DNA of 11,365 nucleotides from CAYLZO01 sp964387775. Lineage in GTDB: Bacteria; Chloroflexota; Anaerolineae; JAAYZQ01. Positions 1 to 7,128 of this stretch are shown here, piece by piece. The notes under the pieces were generated by a model. That model saw nothing but the letters and a program-made list of their open reading frames with translations, made no database searches and was not told the origin of the DNA. Numbering within the stretch: position 1 is the first letter of the stretch; every line of letters starts with the position of its first letter. The stretch lies in assembly GCA_964387775.1 (NCBI GenBank), contig CAYLZO010000175.1:1-11365 (forward strand). Reading direction: 5' to 3'. The position numbers and the translations under genes are program-made.

Positions 1-639
1 GGGCAGGGGCGCCACGGGATCGCCGCTGTTCTGCGGGTTCGGCGCGGGGTTCGAGGCAAAGTCAGAGGCGTCGTCGCCGGTGTCGGCGCCGTTGCCGGCC
101 TCGCCGCCGGGCAGGCGCTCCAGGCTGGCGCCCCCCTCGGGCGCGGGGGCCGGGGCGCCGCCCCGGTAGTCGCCCGGTCCCTCGCCCCAGACCACGGCGT
201 CCACCATCTCGCCGCCGGGATTGCGCAGGGCCAGGCCACCCTTTTTCTCAAAGAGGGCCAGGTCGTAGGTGGCGTCGGCCACGGTGCCCACGTCCTGCCC
301 GGCGCGGACCAGCAGGTAGTGGCCGTGGCCCGGCACGTCGGCGCGCCCCGCCCAGGCGTGGACCAGCTCCTCGTCCCGGTTGTCGGCCAGCCGGTACCAG
401 AGCGACCAGCCGTCGAGGTCCACGGGCGCGGCGCCGGCGTTGTAGAGTTCGACGAATTCCAGGTTGTTGTTGACGCCCAGGACGCCGGGCAGCACCTCGC
501 TGATGAGCAGGCCGCCCTCGACGGCGGGGGGCTCTGTGGGAGTCGGCGGCTTAACAGTCGGCGGCGGCTCATCTGAGCCACACGCCGTCAGGAGCAGGGC
601 AAGGATCATCAAGAACAAACCGATCTTTTGTTTCAGCAT
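1..639 (-). CDS. Lamin-tail-domain (LTD) lipoprotein, C-terminus outside window
   Basis: This open frame of 213 codons starts with ATG at 639-637 and is still open at base 1. It begins MLKQKIG, then a hydrophobic stretch and the lipobox LTAC with Cys20, so it should be an exported lipoprotein. A Pro/Thr-rich linker follows (about residues 24-40). The LTD fold spans about residues 43-185: GLLISEVLPG opens it, LEFVELYNAG (60-69) and DLDGWSLWY (74-82) are core LTD strands, and GASLERLPGG comes near its end. An Asp- and Asn-rich tail of the kind that often closes LTD domains follows. GAGGGAGA just upstream is the Shine-Dalgarno sequence. LTD domains in secreted bacterial proteins are thought to be adhesion or anchoring modules, often beside nucleases or other catalytic domains; whether one follows here cannot be seen. 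The gene is divergent from the hydrolase lipoprotein and has its own promoter (726-754). Confidence 0.88.
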   Translation of the reverse strand, partial: MLKQKIGLFLMILALLLTACGSDEPPPTVKPPTPTEPPAVEGGLLISEVLPGVLGVNNNLEFVELYNAGAAPVDLDGWSLWYRLADNRDEELVHAWAGRADVPGHGHYLLVRAGQDVGTVADATYDLALFEKKGGLALRNPGGEMVDAVVWGEGPGDYRGGAPAPAPEGGASLERLPGGEAGNGADTGDDASDFASNPAPNPQNSGDPVAPLP

Positions 640-725
640 ATCTCCCTCGCTTGGGCTGGCTCGTCCCAGCCAGCGTTCGTTACGAAAGAAAAACCCTGGC
701 CGCGAGCTCATTTTTGCAGGAGCCC

Positions 726-754
726 ATGATACCACAACCGGCAGGGAATGGCAA
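726..754 (-). promoter_or_regulatory. Sigma70-type promoter of the LTD lipoprotein gene
   Basis: On the minus strand, TTGCCA (749-754) and TATCAT (726-731) are separated by exactly 17 bases, and the -10 is preceded by TGG (extended -10). Predicted transcription start is near 719, giving a leader of about 80 nt before the ATG at 639. Confidence 0.6.
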
Positions 755-814
755 TCGGCTCAGGGGGCGGTTGATGCCCTGCATCCTTGTTCCGCCGGTG
801 GCCGCGACTCGGTT

Positions 815-843
815 TTGACGCCCGGCACCGACTCTGCTATACT
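815..843 (+). promoter_or_regulatory. Sigma70-type promoter of the hydrolase lipoprotein gene
   Basis: TTGACG (815-820), 17-base spacer, TATACT (838-843), with TGC directly before the -10. Predicted start is near 850, leaving a leader of about 50 nt that carries a purine-rich Shine-Dalgarno (885-895). It lies back-to-back with the minus-strand promoter about 60 bp away, so one regulator could affect both lipoprotein genes. Confidence 0.65.
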
Positions 844-900
844 CTTTGTGAGGGGCATCTGTTCACCGTGACGAAGCACTAGCCAGGAAAGGGAGTGGGG

Positions 901-2286
901 ATGAAAGCGTCCTTTCGATTGTTGCTCGTGTCTATTTCTATCGGGCTGCTGCTCTCTGCCTGTGGGGAGCCGGTGCCCACGGCGACACCGCCGCCGCCGA
1001 CGCCCACAGCCCTCGACCCCGAAGCTCTGGCCCAGGGCCTGGTGGAGCTTCTGGCCCAGGGCCGCTACCAGGACGTGGTCCGGACCTTTGACGCCGGCCT
1101 GAAAGACGTGCTCCCCGCCGACAAGCTCCAGGAGGCGTGGGAGAGCGTCCTGACCCAATTTGGGTCCTACCAGGGGCAGATCGGTACCCGCCTGGAAGAA
1201 AGAGAGGGCTACGACCTGGTCGAGGTGACGACCGAGTTTTCCCAGGGGTCTCTCGACGTGCAAGTGCTCTTTGACCAGGCCGGGCTCGTGGCCGGCCTCT
1301 TTTTCGACAATCCCCAGGCCGTGTCCGATCCAGGGGATTATTACGTGCCGCCCGACTATGCCGACCTGGACGCCTTTGAGGAGCGGAACCTGGTGGTGGG
1401 CAACGTGCCCTGGATCTTGCCGGCGACCTTTACGCAGCCCGCAGGCGAGGGACCGTTTCCAACGGTGCTGCTGGTGCCCGACGCCGGGCCGCAGGACCGG
1501 GACGAGACGACGGGATTCAACAAGCCCTTCCGCGACCTGGCCTGGGGCCTGGCCTCGAAGGGCATCGCCGTGCTGCGCTTCGAAAAGCGGAGCCGCGAGT
1601 ATCCTGACCAGGTCGCCGCGTTGCAGGACGAATTCACAGTCTATGACGAGGTCATTGATGATACCGTGGACGCCCTCGCGCTGATGCAGCGGATGAAGGA
1701 CGTGGACGCCGAGCGCATCTACGTCGTCGGCCACGGCCTGGGCGGCATGCTCGTGCCCCGGATTGGGGAGCTGGCGCCCGACGTTGCCGGATTCGCCATC
1801 ATGGCCGGCACAACGCGCCCCCTGGAGGACGTCTACCTGGAGCAGGTGGCCTACGTCATGGAGCTCGACGGCGAGCTGTCGGAAGAAGAAGAGGCAACGT
1901 TGGCCGAGATCGAGGCGCAGGTGGCCCGGGTCAAGGAAGAAGGGCTCTCCCTCGATACGCCGCCTGCCGACCTGCCCCTGGGGCTGCCGCCGGCCTATTG
2001 GTTGGATCTACGCGACTACGATCCCCCGGCCGCGGCCCAGGCCCTCGACCAGCCGCTGCTCATCATGCAGGGCGAGCGCGATTACCAGGTAAGCGTCGGC
2101 GATTACCAGGGCTGGCAGTCGGCGCTTTCCGGCCGGGCCGACGTCGAGTTCAAACTCTACCCCTCGCTGAACCACCTCTTTATCGAAGGGGAGGGGATGG
2201 GCACGCCCACGGAGGATTTCACCGAGCCGGGACACGTGGCCGAGATCGTCATCGACGACCTGGCGGCCTGGATCGAGGCCCACTGA
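901..2286 (+). CDS. DUF3887-like/alpha-beta hydrolase lipoprotein, probably catalytically dead
   Basis: A 461-residue protein. Residues 1-20 are a lipoprotein signal ending in LLSAC (Cys21), followed by a Pro/Thr linker. About 40-130 resembles a DUF3887-type domain (small alpha+beta domain). About 165-461 is an alpha/beta hydrolase of the dienelactone-hydrolase/acyl-esterase type. The motif GPQDRDE (196-202) and the block NKPFRDLAWGLASKGIAVLR fix the family. The acid Asp394 (GERDY) and His425 (PSLNH) are present. The nucleophile elbow reads GHGLGG (277-282) instead of GHSLGG, so the serine is glycine (codon GGC, 1735-1737). The upstream HGSGP-type oxyanion segment reads PDAGP. Both suggest a non-hydrolytic or altered protein. 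I chose ATG 901 rather than GTG 895 because GGGAG at 891-895 is well spaced for ATG and overlaps the GTG. It is probably anchored at the outer face of the membrane; substrate unknown. Confidence 0.85.
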   Translation: MKASFRLLLVSISIGLLLSACGEPVPTATPPPPTPTALDPEALAQGLVELLAQGRYQDVVRTFDAGLKDVLPADKLQEAWESVLTQFGSYQGQIGTRLEEREGYDLVEVTTEFSQGSLDVQVLFDQAGLVAGLFFDNPQAVSDPGDYYVPPDYADLDAFEERNLVVGNVPWILPATFTQPAGEGPFPTVLLVPDAGPQDRDETTGFNKPFRDLAWGLASKGIAVLRFEKRSREYPDQVAALQDEFTVYDEVIDDTVDALALMQRMKDVDAERIYVVGHGLGGMLVPRIGELAPDVAGFAIMAGTTRPLEDVYLEQVAYVMELDGELSEEEEATLAEIEAQVARVKEEGLSLDTPPADLPLGLPPAYWLDLRDYDPPAAAQALDQPLLIMQGERDYQVSVGDYQGWQSALSGRADVEFKLYPSLNHLFIEGEGMGTPTEDFTEPGHVAEIVIDDLAAWIEAH

Positions 2287-2345
2287 TCCGCTACCGCAGC
2301 CGGCGCAGCGCCGCCGCAACCGTGCCCCGGATCAGGTCCACCTTG

Positions 2346-2418
2346 TTTCACCGCCAAGACGCAAAGGACGCAAAGAATTGACACGAAATCTTGGCGTTCT
2401 TTGCGCCTATGCGGTAAA
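2346..2418. repeat. Imperfect intergenic palindrome between convergent genes
   Basis: The left arm (2346-2376) and right arm (2389-2418) are imperfect inverted copies built on ACCGC, ACGCAAAG and CGCCAAG-type blocks, with a 12-base loop. Within the left arm, ACGCAAAG occurs twice in tandem. Position between the 3' ends of the hydrolase and the oxidoreductase would suit a bidirectional transcription stop, but no clear T-tract follows either arm. It looks like one member of a dispersed palindromic repeat family; this is inference. The rest of 2287-2424 shows nothing recognisable. Confidence 0.6.
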
Positions 2419-2424
2419 GCAGTA

Positions 2425-5400
2425 TTAACGCCCGTTCTGGGATTCGCCCCGCAGGTAGGCCTCCATCTTGGGCATAAAGTGCGGGATGATCAGCGGCAGC
2501 ATCTTGGGCATCAGGTTGTCCATGGCCGCCGGCATCAGGTCAGGCATCTGCTCCTCCATGTGCGGCGGCATGGGGACGCGCTGGCCGACAGCAGCCAGCA
2601 TGTCGGGCATGACTTTGGGCATCATGCCCGGCAGCAGCCGGGGGAAGAGGAAGGGCATCATGGGCCGCATCAGGGCGATCATGGCCTCGCGCACCGGGCC
2701 GGGCGAGCCCTTGACCATCTTCATCATCGCCGGGAAGGGGCCGGGCATGGCCGCGATCATCTCCGGCAGCAGGTCGGCCATAAAGTCGGCCATGGCCTCC
2801 GGTTTGAGCAGGCGGATCATGGCCTCGAACACGGCCCACATCTCCAGGGCGTAGGGCGTCGAGTCGGGATGTTCGATGCCGGCGCTGTCGCAGACCAGGG
2901 CCGACAGGTCGATGATGGGCAGGTCGCGGCCGGTCTTGTCGGCGGTGACGCGGAGTTGGACCTCGCAGCAGGGGCAGGCGGAGATCACTGCCTGAGCGCC
3001 GGCGGCCTCGGCCTCGGCCAACCGCACGTCGCCGACCCGCTCGCCCACGTCGGGGTCGGCCACCAGGCTGAGCACCGAGCCGCAGCAGTGGGCTTCCTGG
3101 CGATTGTGCTCCATCTCTACGAACTCGATGCCGGGAATGGCCTGGATCAGCTTGCGCGGCGCCTCGTAGATCTTGCCGGCGCGGCCCATGTGGCAGGAGT
3201 CGTGCCAGGTGACGGTCAGGTTCACCTCGCGGTCGAGGCTGAACTGGCCCGCTTCGATCTGCCCGGCCAGGAGCTCGCTGTAGTGTTTGGCCTCAAAGTC
3301 GTAGTCGATGCCCAGCTTGGCCGCCCACTCGGGATAGAAGGTGTGCCACGCCAGCCAGCAGGCCGGGCAGGAGGTCACGACCGTCTTGACGCCCCGGGCC
3401 TTCATGGCCGCCACGTTGTGGCGCAAAATCGTCTCCCAGGCGTCCCACAGCCCGGCGACCAGCATGGGGATGCCACAGCACGCCTCGTCGTGGCCCAGGT
3501 AGGTGAACTCGACGCCGGCCTTGTTCATCAGGCAGGCCGTGGCCTGGGCGATGTCGTGCTCGACGTAGGAGGCGGTGCAGCCAGGGAAGTAGGCGATCTC
3601 GGCACGCTCGGGCAACATGCCCAGCTTGTCTTCCGGCATCCAGCGCGGGCGGTCGACGCGGTACGAGGCCCAGATGTTGTGTTCCTTCAGCAGCGATTGG
3701 CGCATGATCTCAAAGGGCGGGAAGGTCAGCCGGTCCTCGTCGTGGATCAACTGGCCGCGCAGCTTGAGCCAGCTCGGCTCGATGGGCAGGTCCTCGCAGC
3801 AGCGGACGTTGCACAGCTCGCAGGTGGTGCAGGCCAGGATCGTGTCCACCATCTTTTGGTTCCAATCGACCTTGCCCTCCATGTACTGCCGCAAGAAGTA
3901 CCACTTGCCGCGCGGCGTCTGGCTCTCCCAGCCCCGGCCGTAGTACTGGTCGCACTCGTCCACGCAGTAGCCGCACTGGGAGCAGGCGTAGGCGTACCAG
4001 GCCACGTCGTCGGGGATGCCTCGCCGGCCTTGGCCCTCGATCCGCTCGCCCACGGGCGACTTGGCGGCGTTGCCGAAGCGGCGCACCAGCGGCTCAAAGG
4101 CGCCGGCCAGGCCCATGAACGCCGAGAGCAGCGGCTTGCCGGCCAGCACCTTGTCGGGGTTCAGCAGGTTCTGCGGATCGACCTCGGCTTTGAAGGCACG
4201 CAAGCGGCGTAAACGCTCGGCGCCCAGCACGCGCTCCACCTCGTTGGTAAAATAGAGCCCGGTGGCGTAGGCCCGCCCACCGTTCTCCTTGGCTACCTTG
4301 AGCACCGTCAGCGCCAGGGCAAAGGCAAAGTTAAAGCTAAACTTGCGCTCGTCGTGGAGGATAAAGCCGAGCAGCGTCGTCTCGCCGTTGAGGCCGTCCA
4401 CCAGGCCCTCCATTAGCATCGGCAGCTCGACTCGCTCTTCAATGCCGGCCAGCGCGCCGTCGAGGTTGGCCAGGGGCACCACGACCTCGCTGGGCGCGGT
4501 GCTCGGCCCCAGGCGCTTGCCGTGCATCAGGTCGAAGCGGTTGTCCCACTCGTGCGCGACGACCTCGGCGTCCACCGGCCGGCCGCCGGCGTCGGCGACG
4601 AGGCCCGGCAGCCGGGCCTCGATGGTCTCGCGCCGCGACGCGGGGGCGACGAAAATCGCCACGTAGCCTTCGGGGACGGTGGGGCGATAGGTCTCGACGA
4701 CGTGGCCGTGTTCCATGTGGGGCGGCAGGTTATTCTGCACGTCGGCCATCGTCGGGTTGAGGAAACTGATCGACCAGAAGGGCAGCTCCGCCTCGCGGAT
4801 GGCCTGAAGCGCCCGGGCCAAGTCGGCGGCGCGGTCGAAACAGGCGCCCCAGAGGGCTTCCGGCTCGTGAGCGCGCACGCGGAGCGTCACCTGGGTGATG
4901 AGGCCGGTGCTGCCCTCGGCGTCGCTCACGAGATCCAGGCTTTGCCCTGCGACCGAAGGGAGTGTCGAAGGGTCGTCGCCGCTGAATTCGCGGGGCTCGC
5001 CGCTGGGCAGCACGGCGCGGCAGGCGACGACGTTCTCACGAAAGGGGCCGTACTCGTAGGCGCCAAAGCCGACGCCGCCCTGGGCCAGCCAGCCGCCCAC
5101 GGTCGACGATGGCGCGCTGGAGGGGTAGGTGCGCAGGGCCAGCCCCTGCTTGTTCAGCTCGGCCTCCAGCTTTTCCCAGACGACGCCCGGCTGCACGGTG
5201 ACGGTCATGGCCTCGGCGTCGATCTCCAGGATCTCGTTCATCCAGGCGAAATCGACGACCAGCCCGCCCCGGGTAGGCAGCACGCCGCCGTAGCCCGAGG
5301 TGGACTTGCCACGCGGCACCAGCGGCACGTCGTAGGTCCGGGCAAAGGCAGAGACCTGGATGACCTGCTCCTCGGTCAGCGGCTGGACCACGGCCGCCGG

Positions 5401-5547
5401 CAGCGTCTTGCCGACGATGGGCTTGACCAGGCTGGGCAGCGAGCCCACGTCGTGGCTGTAGAACATCCGCTCCGTCTCGTCAAAGGCGACGCGGGGGCCG
5501 AATATCTCGCGGAGTTGTTTCTGTTGTGCATCTGACAGCTTTCTCAT
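2425..5547 (-). CDS. FAD-linked / 4Fe-4S / CCG-domain oxidoreductase (glycolate/D-lactate dehydrogenase type)
   Basis: A 1040-residue fusion. About 45-185 is a PCMH-type FAD-binding domain, with PRGKSTSGYGG (78-88) and SSTVGGWLAQGGVGFG. The GlcD-like cap runs to about 465, ending VDPQNLLNPDKVL. Two ferredoxin motifs follow: CxxCxxCxxxC at 522-532 and 573-583. Then come two cysteine-rich CCG domains of the GlpC/HdrD kind (C657, CC690-691, CPAC727-730; C785, CC821-822, CPCC858-861). By family knowledge, such proteins oxidise a 2-hydroxyacid and pass electrons through Fe-S clusters to a quinone or another acceptor; the substrate here is unknown. Residues 911-1040 are an unusual Met/Pro-rich tail. 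Start ATG 5547-5545 has GGAG seven bases upstream. It lies 85 bp downstream of the PocR-domain regulator gene, probably in the same transcript. No membrane segment is evident. Confidence 0.92.
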   Translation of the reverse strand: MRKLSDAQQKQLREIFGPRVAFDETERMFYSHDVGSLPSLVKPIVGKTLPAAVVQPLTEEQVIQVSAFARTYDVPLVPRGKSTSGYGGVLPTRGGLVVDFAWMNEILEIDAEAMTVTVQPGVVWEKLEAELNKQGLALRTYPSSAPSSTVGGWLAQGGVGFGAYEYGPFRENVVACRAVLPSGEPREFSGDDPSTLPSVAGQSLDLVSDAEGSTGLITQVTLRVRAHEPEALWGACFDRAADLARALQAIREAELPFWSISFLNPTMADVQNNLPPHMEHGHVVETYRPTVPEGYVAIFVAPASRRETIEARLPGLVADAGGRPVDAEVVAHEWDNRFDLMHGKRLGPSTAPSEVVVPLANLDGALAGIEERVELPMLMEGLVDGLNGETTLLGFILHDERKFSFNFAFALALTVLKVAKENGGRAYATGLYFTNEVERVLGAERLRRLRAFKAEVDPQNLLNPDKVLAGKPLLSAFMGLAGAFEPLVRRFGNAAKSPVGERIEGQGRRGIPDDVAWYAYACSQCGYCVDECDQYYGRGWESQTPRGKWYFLRQYMEGKVDWNQKMVDTILACTTCELCNVRCCEDLPIEPSWLKLRGQLIHDEDRLTFPPFEIMRQSLLKEHNIWASYRVDRPRWMPEDKLGMLPERAEIAYFPGCTASYVEHDIAQATACLMNKAGVEFTYLGHDEACCGIPMLVAGLWDAWETILRHNVAAMKARGVKTVVTSCPACWLAWHTFYPEWAAKLGIDYDFEAKHYSELLAGQIEAGQFSLDREVNLTVTWHDSCHMGRAGKIYEAPRKLIQAIPGIEFVEMEHNRQEAHCCGSVLSLVADPDVGERVGDVRLAEAEAAGAQAVISACPCCEVQLRVTADKTGRDLPIIDLSALVCDSAGIEHPDSTPYALEMWAVFEAMIRLLKPEAMADFMADLLPEMIAAMPGPFPAMMKMVKGSPGPVREAMIALMRPMMPFLFPRLLPGMMPKVMPDMLAAVGQRVPMPPHMEEQMPDLMPAAMDNLMPKMLPLIIPHFMPKMEAYLRGESQNGR

Positions 5548-5573
5548 TTTTCACTCCATTGTGCTTGTTTTTA

Positions 5574-5641
5574 GGTATTAGATATTGGATATTGGCTGTT
5601 CCGGTCTTTTTCCAACATCGAATATCTAATATCTAGTATCC
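5574..5641. repeat. AT-rich intergenic palindrome overlapping the regulator's 3' end
   Basis: The left arm 5574-5595 and right arm 5612-5641 are imperfect inverted copies, each made of tandem TTAGATATT/TGGATATT-like units. The arm is AT-rich in a GC-rich setting. The TAG stop of the regulator (5635-5633) lies inside the right arm, so the element abuts the gene end. On the minus strand the stem is not followed by a T-tract, so it is not an obvious intrinsic terminator. It may process or stabilise mRNA between regulator and oxidoreductase; this is inference. Confidence 0.6.
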
Positions 5642-6409
5642 AGTTATCTCGGCGATGCGGCGCAGGCGGCCCAGCAGGCTAAGGCGCTCCTCGCCGATCT
5701 CGGAAAAGGTGGCGGCGACACGGTGCATGAGGCGCGGTATCTGCTGCTGGCGGGTCTGGTCCAGCACGGGGACGCGGGCCAGGGCTTGATGCAGCTTCTG
5801 CTGGTCCGCGCCGGCGGCGGCGGCCAGTTCGGCGAGGCGGGCCGGCCACTCGTCGCCGGTGGGCGGCGTGTCGAGAAAATGGCCGGCGTGGGTTGCGGCG
5901 ACGAACTCGCCCCGAACGGTGATCCGGCCCCAGACGTAACACAACCCGGCGTGACAGGTTGCCAGGTTGGGCGCGTCGCCCGTCCTTGCGGCTGCCGCTC
6001 GCCACGAGCCGATGCAGCGCTGCCGCCCGCCCTCGCTGCTCAGAATCAGGTTGCAAAAGTCGCAGGAGTGGGCGATGGGCGTCAGGGGCGTGCCATCCAC
6101 GGCGGTCGTAACCGTGCCCACACCCAGGGCCTCGGCAAAGATGTCCTGGATGGCCTGGATGCAAGACAGGGGCAGCGCCTCGGCGGAGGGTTGCAGGTCG
6201 GCGGTGGCCGGGGGCGGTTCGGGCACGTCCAGGTCGGCGCGCTGCTCCTGGAGCCAGCGCTCGATGGCCTGACGCGAGAACCGCCACTGGCCGCCGACTT
6301 TGAAGCCCTCCAGGCGGCCGTCTTTCAACATCCGGTAGATGGTGATGCGGTCCACCTGGAGCAAGTCTTGGAGCTGCCGGGTTGTCAACAACGGGTCGAT
6401 GTTGTCCAT
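5633..6409 (-). CDS. Excisionase-type HTH plus PocR sensory-domain regulator
   Basis: A 258-residue protein. Residues 7-56 are a MerR/excisionase-like helix-turn-helix (LLTTRQLQDLLQVDRITIYR, then GFKVGGQWRFSRQAIERWL). After a Pro/Ala linker, about 80-235 is a PocR domain with its typical cysteines: SCDFC (116, 119), C132, TCHAGLC (152, 157), and the HAGHF segment (175-179). PocR domains are predicted to sense small hydrocarbon derivatives such as diols; the clustered Cys could bind metal or be redox-sensitive. The frame is open upstream to an ATG at 6481, but the promoter at 6417-6445 places the transcript start at about this ATG (6409-6407). There is no Shine-Dalgarno, so I infer a leaderless mRNA and use this start. 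It likely controls the adjacent flavo-iron-sulfur oxidoreductase and perhaps itself. Confidence 0.85.
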   Translation of the reverse strand: MDNIDPLLTTRQLQDLLQVDRITIYRMLKDGRLEGFKVGGQWRFSRQAIERWLQEQRADLDVPEPPPATADLQPSAEALPLSCIQAIQDIFAEALGVGTVTTAVDGTPLTPIAHSCDFCNLILSSEGGRQRCIGSWRAAAARTGDAPNLATCHAGLCYVWGRITVRGEFVAATHAGHFLDTPPTGDEWPARLAELAAAAGADQQKLHQALARVPVLDQTRQQQIPRLMHRVAATFSEIGEERLSLLGRLRRIAEITGY

Positions 6410-6416
6410 GGCGCAA

Positions 6417-6445
6417 AGTGTATCATGGTTGCGGACAAATGTCAA
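6417..6445 (-). promoter_or_regulatory. Promoter of the PocR regulator, giving a near-leaderless transcript
   Basis: On the minus strand, a perfect TTGACA (6440-6445), 17-base spacer, TACACT (6417-6422), preceded by TGA. Only seven bases separate the -10 from the ATG at 6409, so transcription should start at or next to the start codon. Confidence 0.6.
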
Positions 6446-6479
6446 AATCGGACGAGCAAGATGTAACAAGATATAGCAC

Positions 6480-6488
6480 ATTATAGCA
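6480..6488 (-). promoter_or_regulatory. Possible second, extended -10 promoter upstream of the regulator
   Basis: On the minus strand, TGC (6486-6488) directly precedes a perfect TATAAT (6480-6485). A TTGACG (6506-6511) stands 20 bases away, too far for a standard spacer, so this would rely on the extended -10. It would give a leader of about 65 nt. The ATG at 6481-6479 overlaps this -10 and could not serve as a start for it. Confidence 0.35.
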
Positions 6489-6595
6489 GCGCAACCACAG
6501 CATTACGTCAACTTGTAATCGCATCTTTCCACCGCGAGTGTTGGGCTGACATCTTGCCTTTGCGTTCTGCTTCGAACACCCGGCCGAACCGGTGA

Positions 6596-6624
6596 TTGTG
6601 TCCGGGTCGGGAGTATGCTATAAT
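6596..6624 (+). promoter_or_regulatory. Promoter of the chimeric cytochrome remnant and peptidase
   Basis: TGC plus perfect TATAAT (6616-6624), with a weak -35 TTGTGT (6596-6601) at 17 bases. It is divergent from the regulator promoters, and the region 6410-6681 holds only these regulatory sites. A GGAGG (6662-6666) follows, but the next in-frame ATG (6682) is 15 bases beyond it, an odd spacing. Confidence 0.5.
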
Positions 6625-6681
6625 CGCAAAGAGAGGCCAAATGCCTCTAGATTTAGAGATCGGAGGATCGCAGCCGAGACG

Positions 6682-7095
6682 ATGGTCAGCGAAGGCGAGC
6701 TGGAAAGAGAGGGGCTGGTCGCCGGGGCGCTGCTGCGCCTCATCGCCGACCCGGTCTTTGACCCGCCGCTGGAGCAGCAGCTCAACCCCGACGTGATGGT
6801 CCGCAGCGCGGGCGTCATGGAAAAGTGCACCTTTTGCGTGCAGCGGGGCCAGGCCCTGTTCGGCACCCACGGTGCCGTGTGCCACGGCGCCGTGGGCACC
6901 GGCAACGGGACCCTACGCGGCTTTTTCGAGCCCCCGCCGGCCGACTTGGGCGGCAAAGCCGTGGCCGATCTGTCTGACGCCGAGATCTTTATCGTCATCA
7001 CCCAGGGCCGGGGCGTGATGCTCAGCTTGACCGAGAACCTGGACCCCGCCCGGCGCTGGGACGTGGTGAACCATGTCCGCAGATTGCAGAGATGA
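6682..7095 (+). pseudogene. Chimeric remnant of alternative complex III: ActB tail fused to ActE-like cytochrome c
   Basis: A 137-residue open frame made of two unrelated parts. Residues 28-55 (DPPLEQQLNPDV, then GVMEKCTFCVQR) match the late 4Fe-4S-binding part of the ActB iron-sulfur subunit; only CTFC (49, 52) of a Cys set is present. From residue 56, GQALFGTHGAVCHG and the segment up to HVRRLQR match an ActE-like monoheme cytochrome c: PPPADL, LSDAEIFIVITQGRGVM with the axial Met113, then DPARRWDVVNHVRRLQ. The heme motif reads GAVCH instead of CAVCH: the first Cys (codon GGT) is lost, one base from TGT. No signal peptide precedes it. ActB and ActE are normally separated by actC and actD, so an internal deletion is likely. 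Residues 1-27 are unrecognised. Calling it pseudogene is inference; the frame is intact. Confidence 0.7.
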
Positions 7096-7128
7096 GCGTG
7101 AGGCAAAGTTGACGTTGAGGGAGGCGCC

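Noticed and set aside
895..900. GTG start for the hydrolase lipoprotein
   Set aside because: It overlaps the best Shine-Dalgarno; ATG 901 is better spaced and gives a normal signal peptide.
760..1734. 324-codon open frame on the minus strand
   Set aside because: Antisense to the hydrolase lipoprotein and would cover its promoter; no recognisable domain.
2287..2424. Intrinsic bidirectional terminator
   Set aside because: The palindrome lacks a T-tract on either side, so I list it only as a repeat.
2401..4212. 603-codon open frame on the plus strand
   Set aside because: Antisense to the oxidoreductase, His/Gly/Leu-rich low-sense translation, no family motifs; produced by GC-rich codon use.
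4522..5535. 337-codon open frame on the plus strand
   Set aside because: Antisense shadow of the FAD domain, which has clear motifs on the minus strand.
6410..6481. Longer N-terminus of the PocR regulator from ATG 6481
   Set aside because: It would be translated through both predicted promoters, and the ATG overlaps the upstream -10; the extra residues match nothing.
6592..6681. Upstream start for the ActB/ActE remnant
   Set aside because: It precedes the TATAAT at 6619-6624; residues before 6682 show no family similarity.
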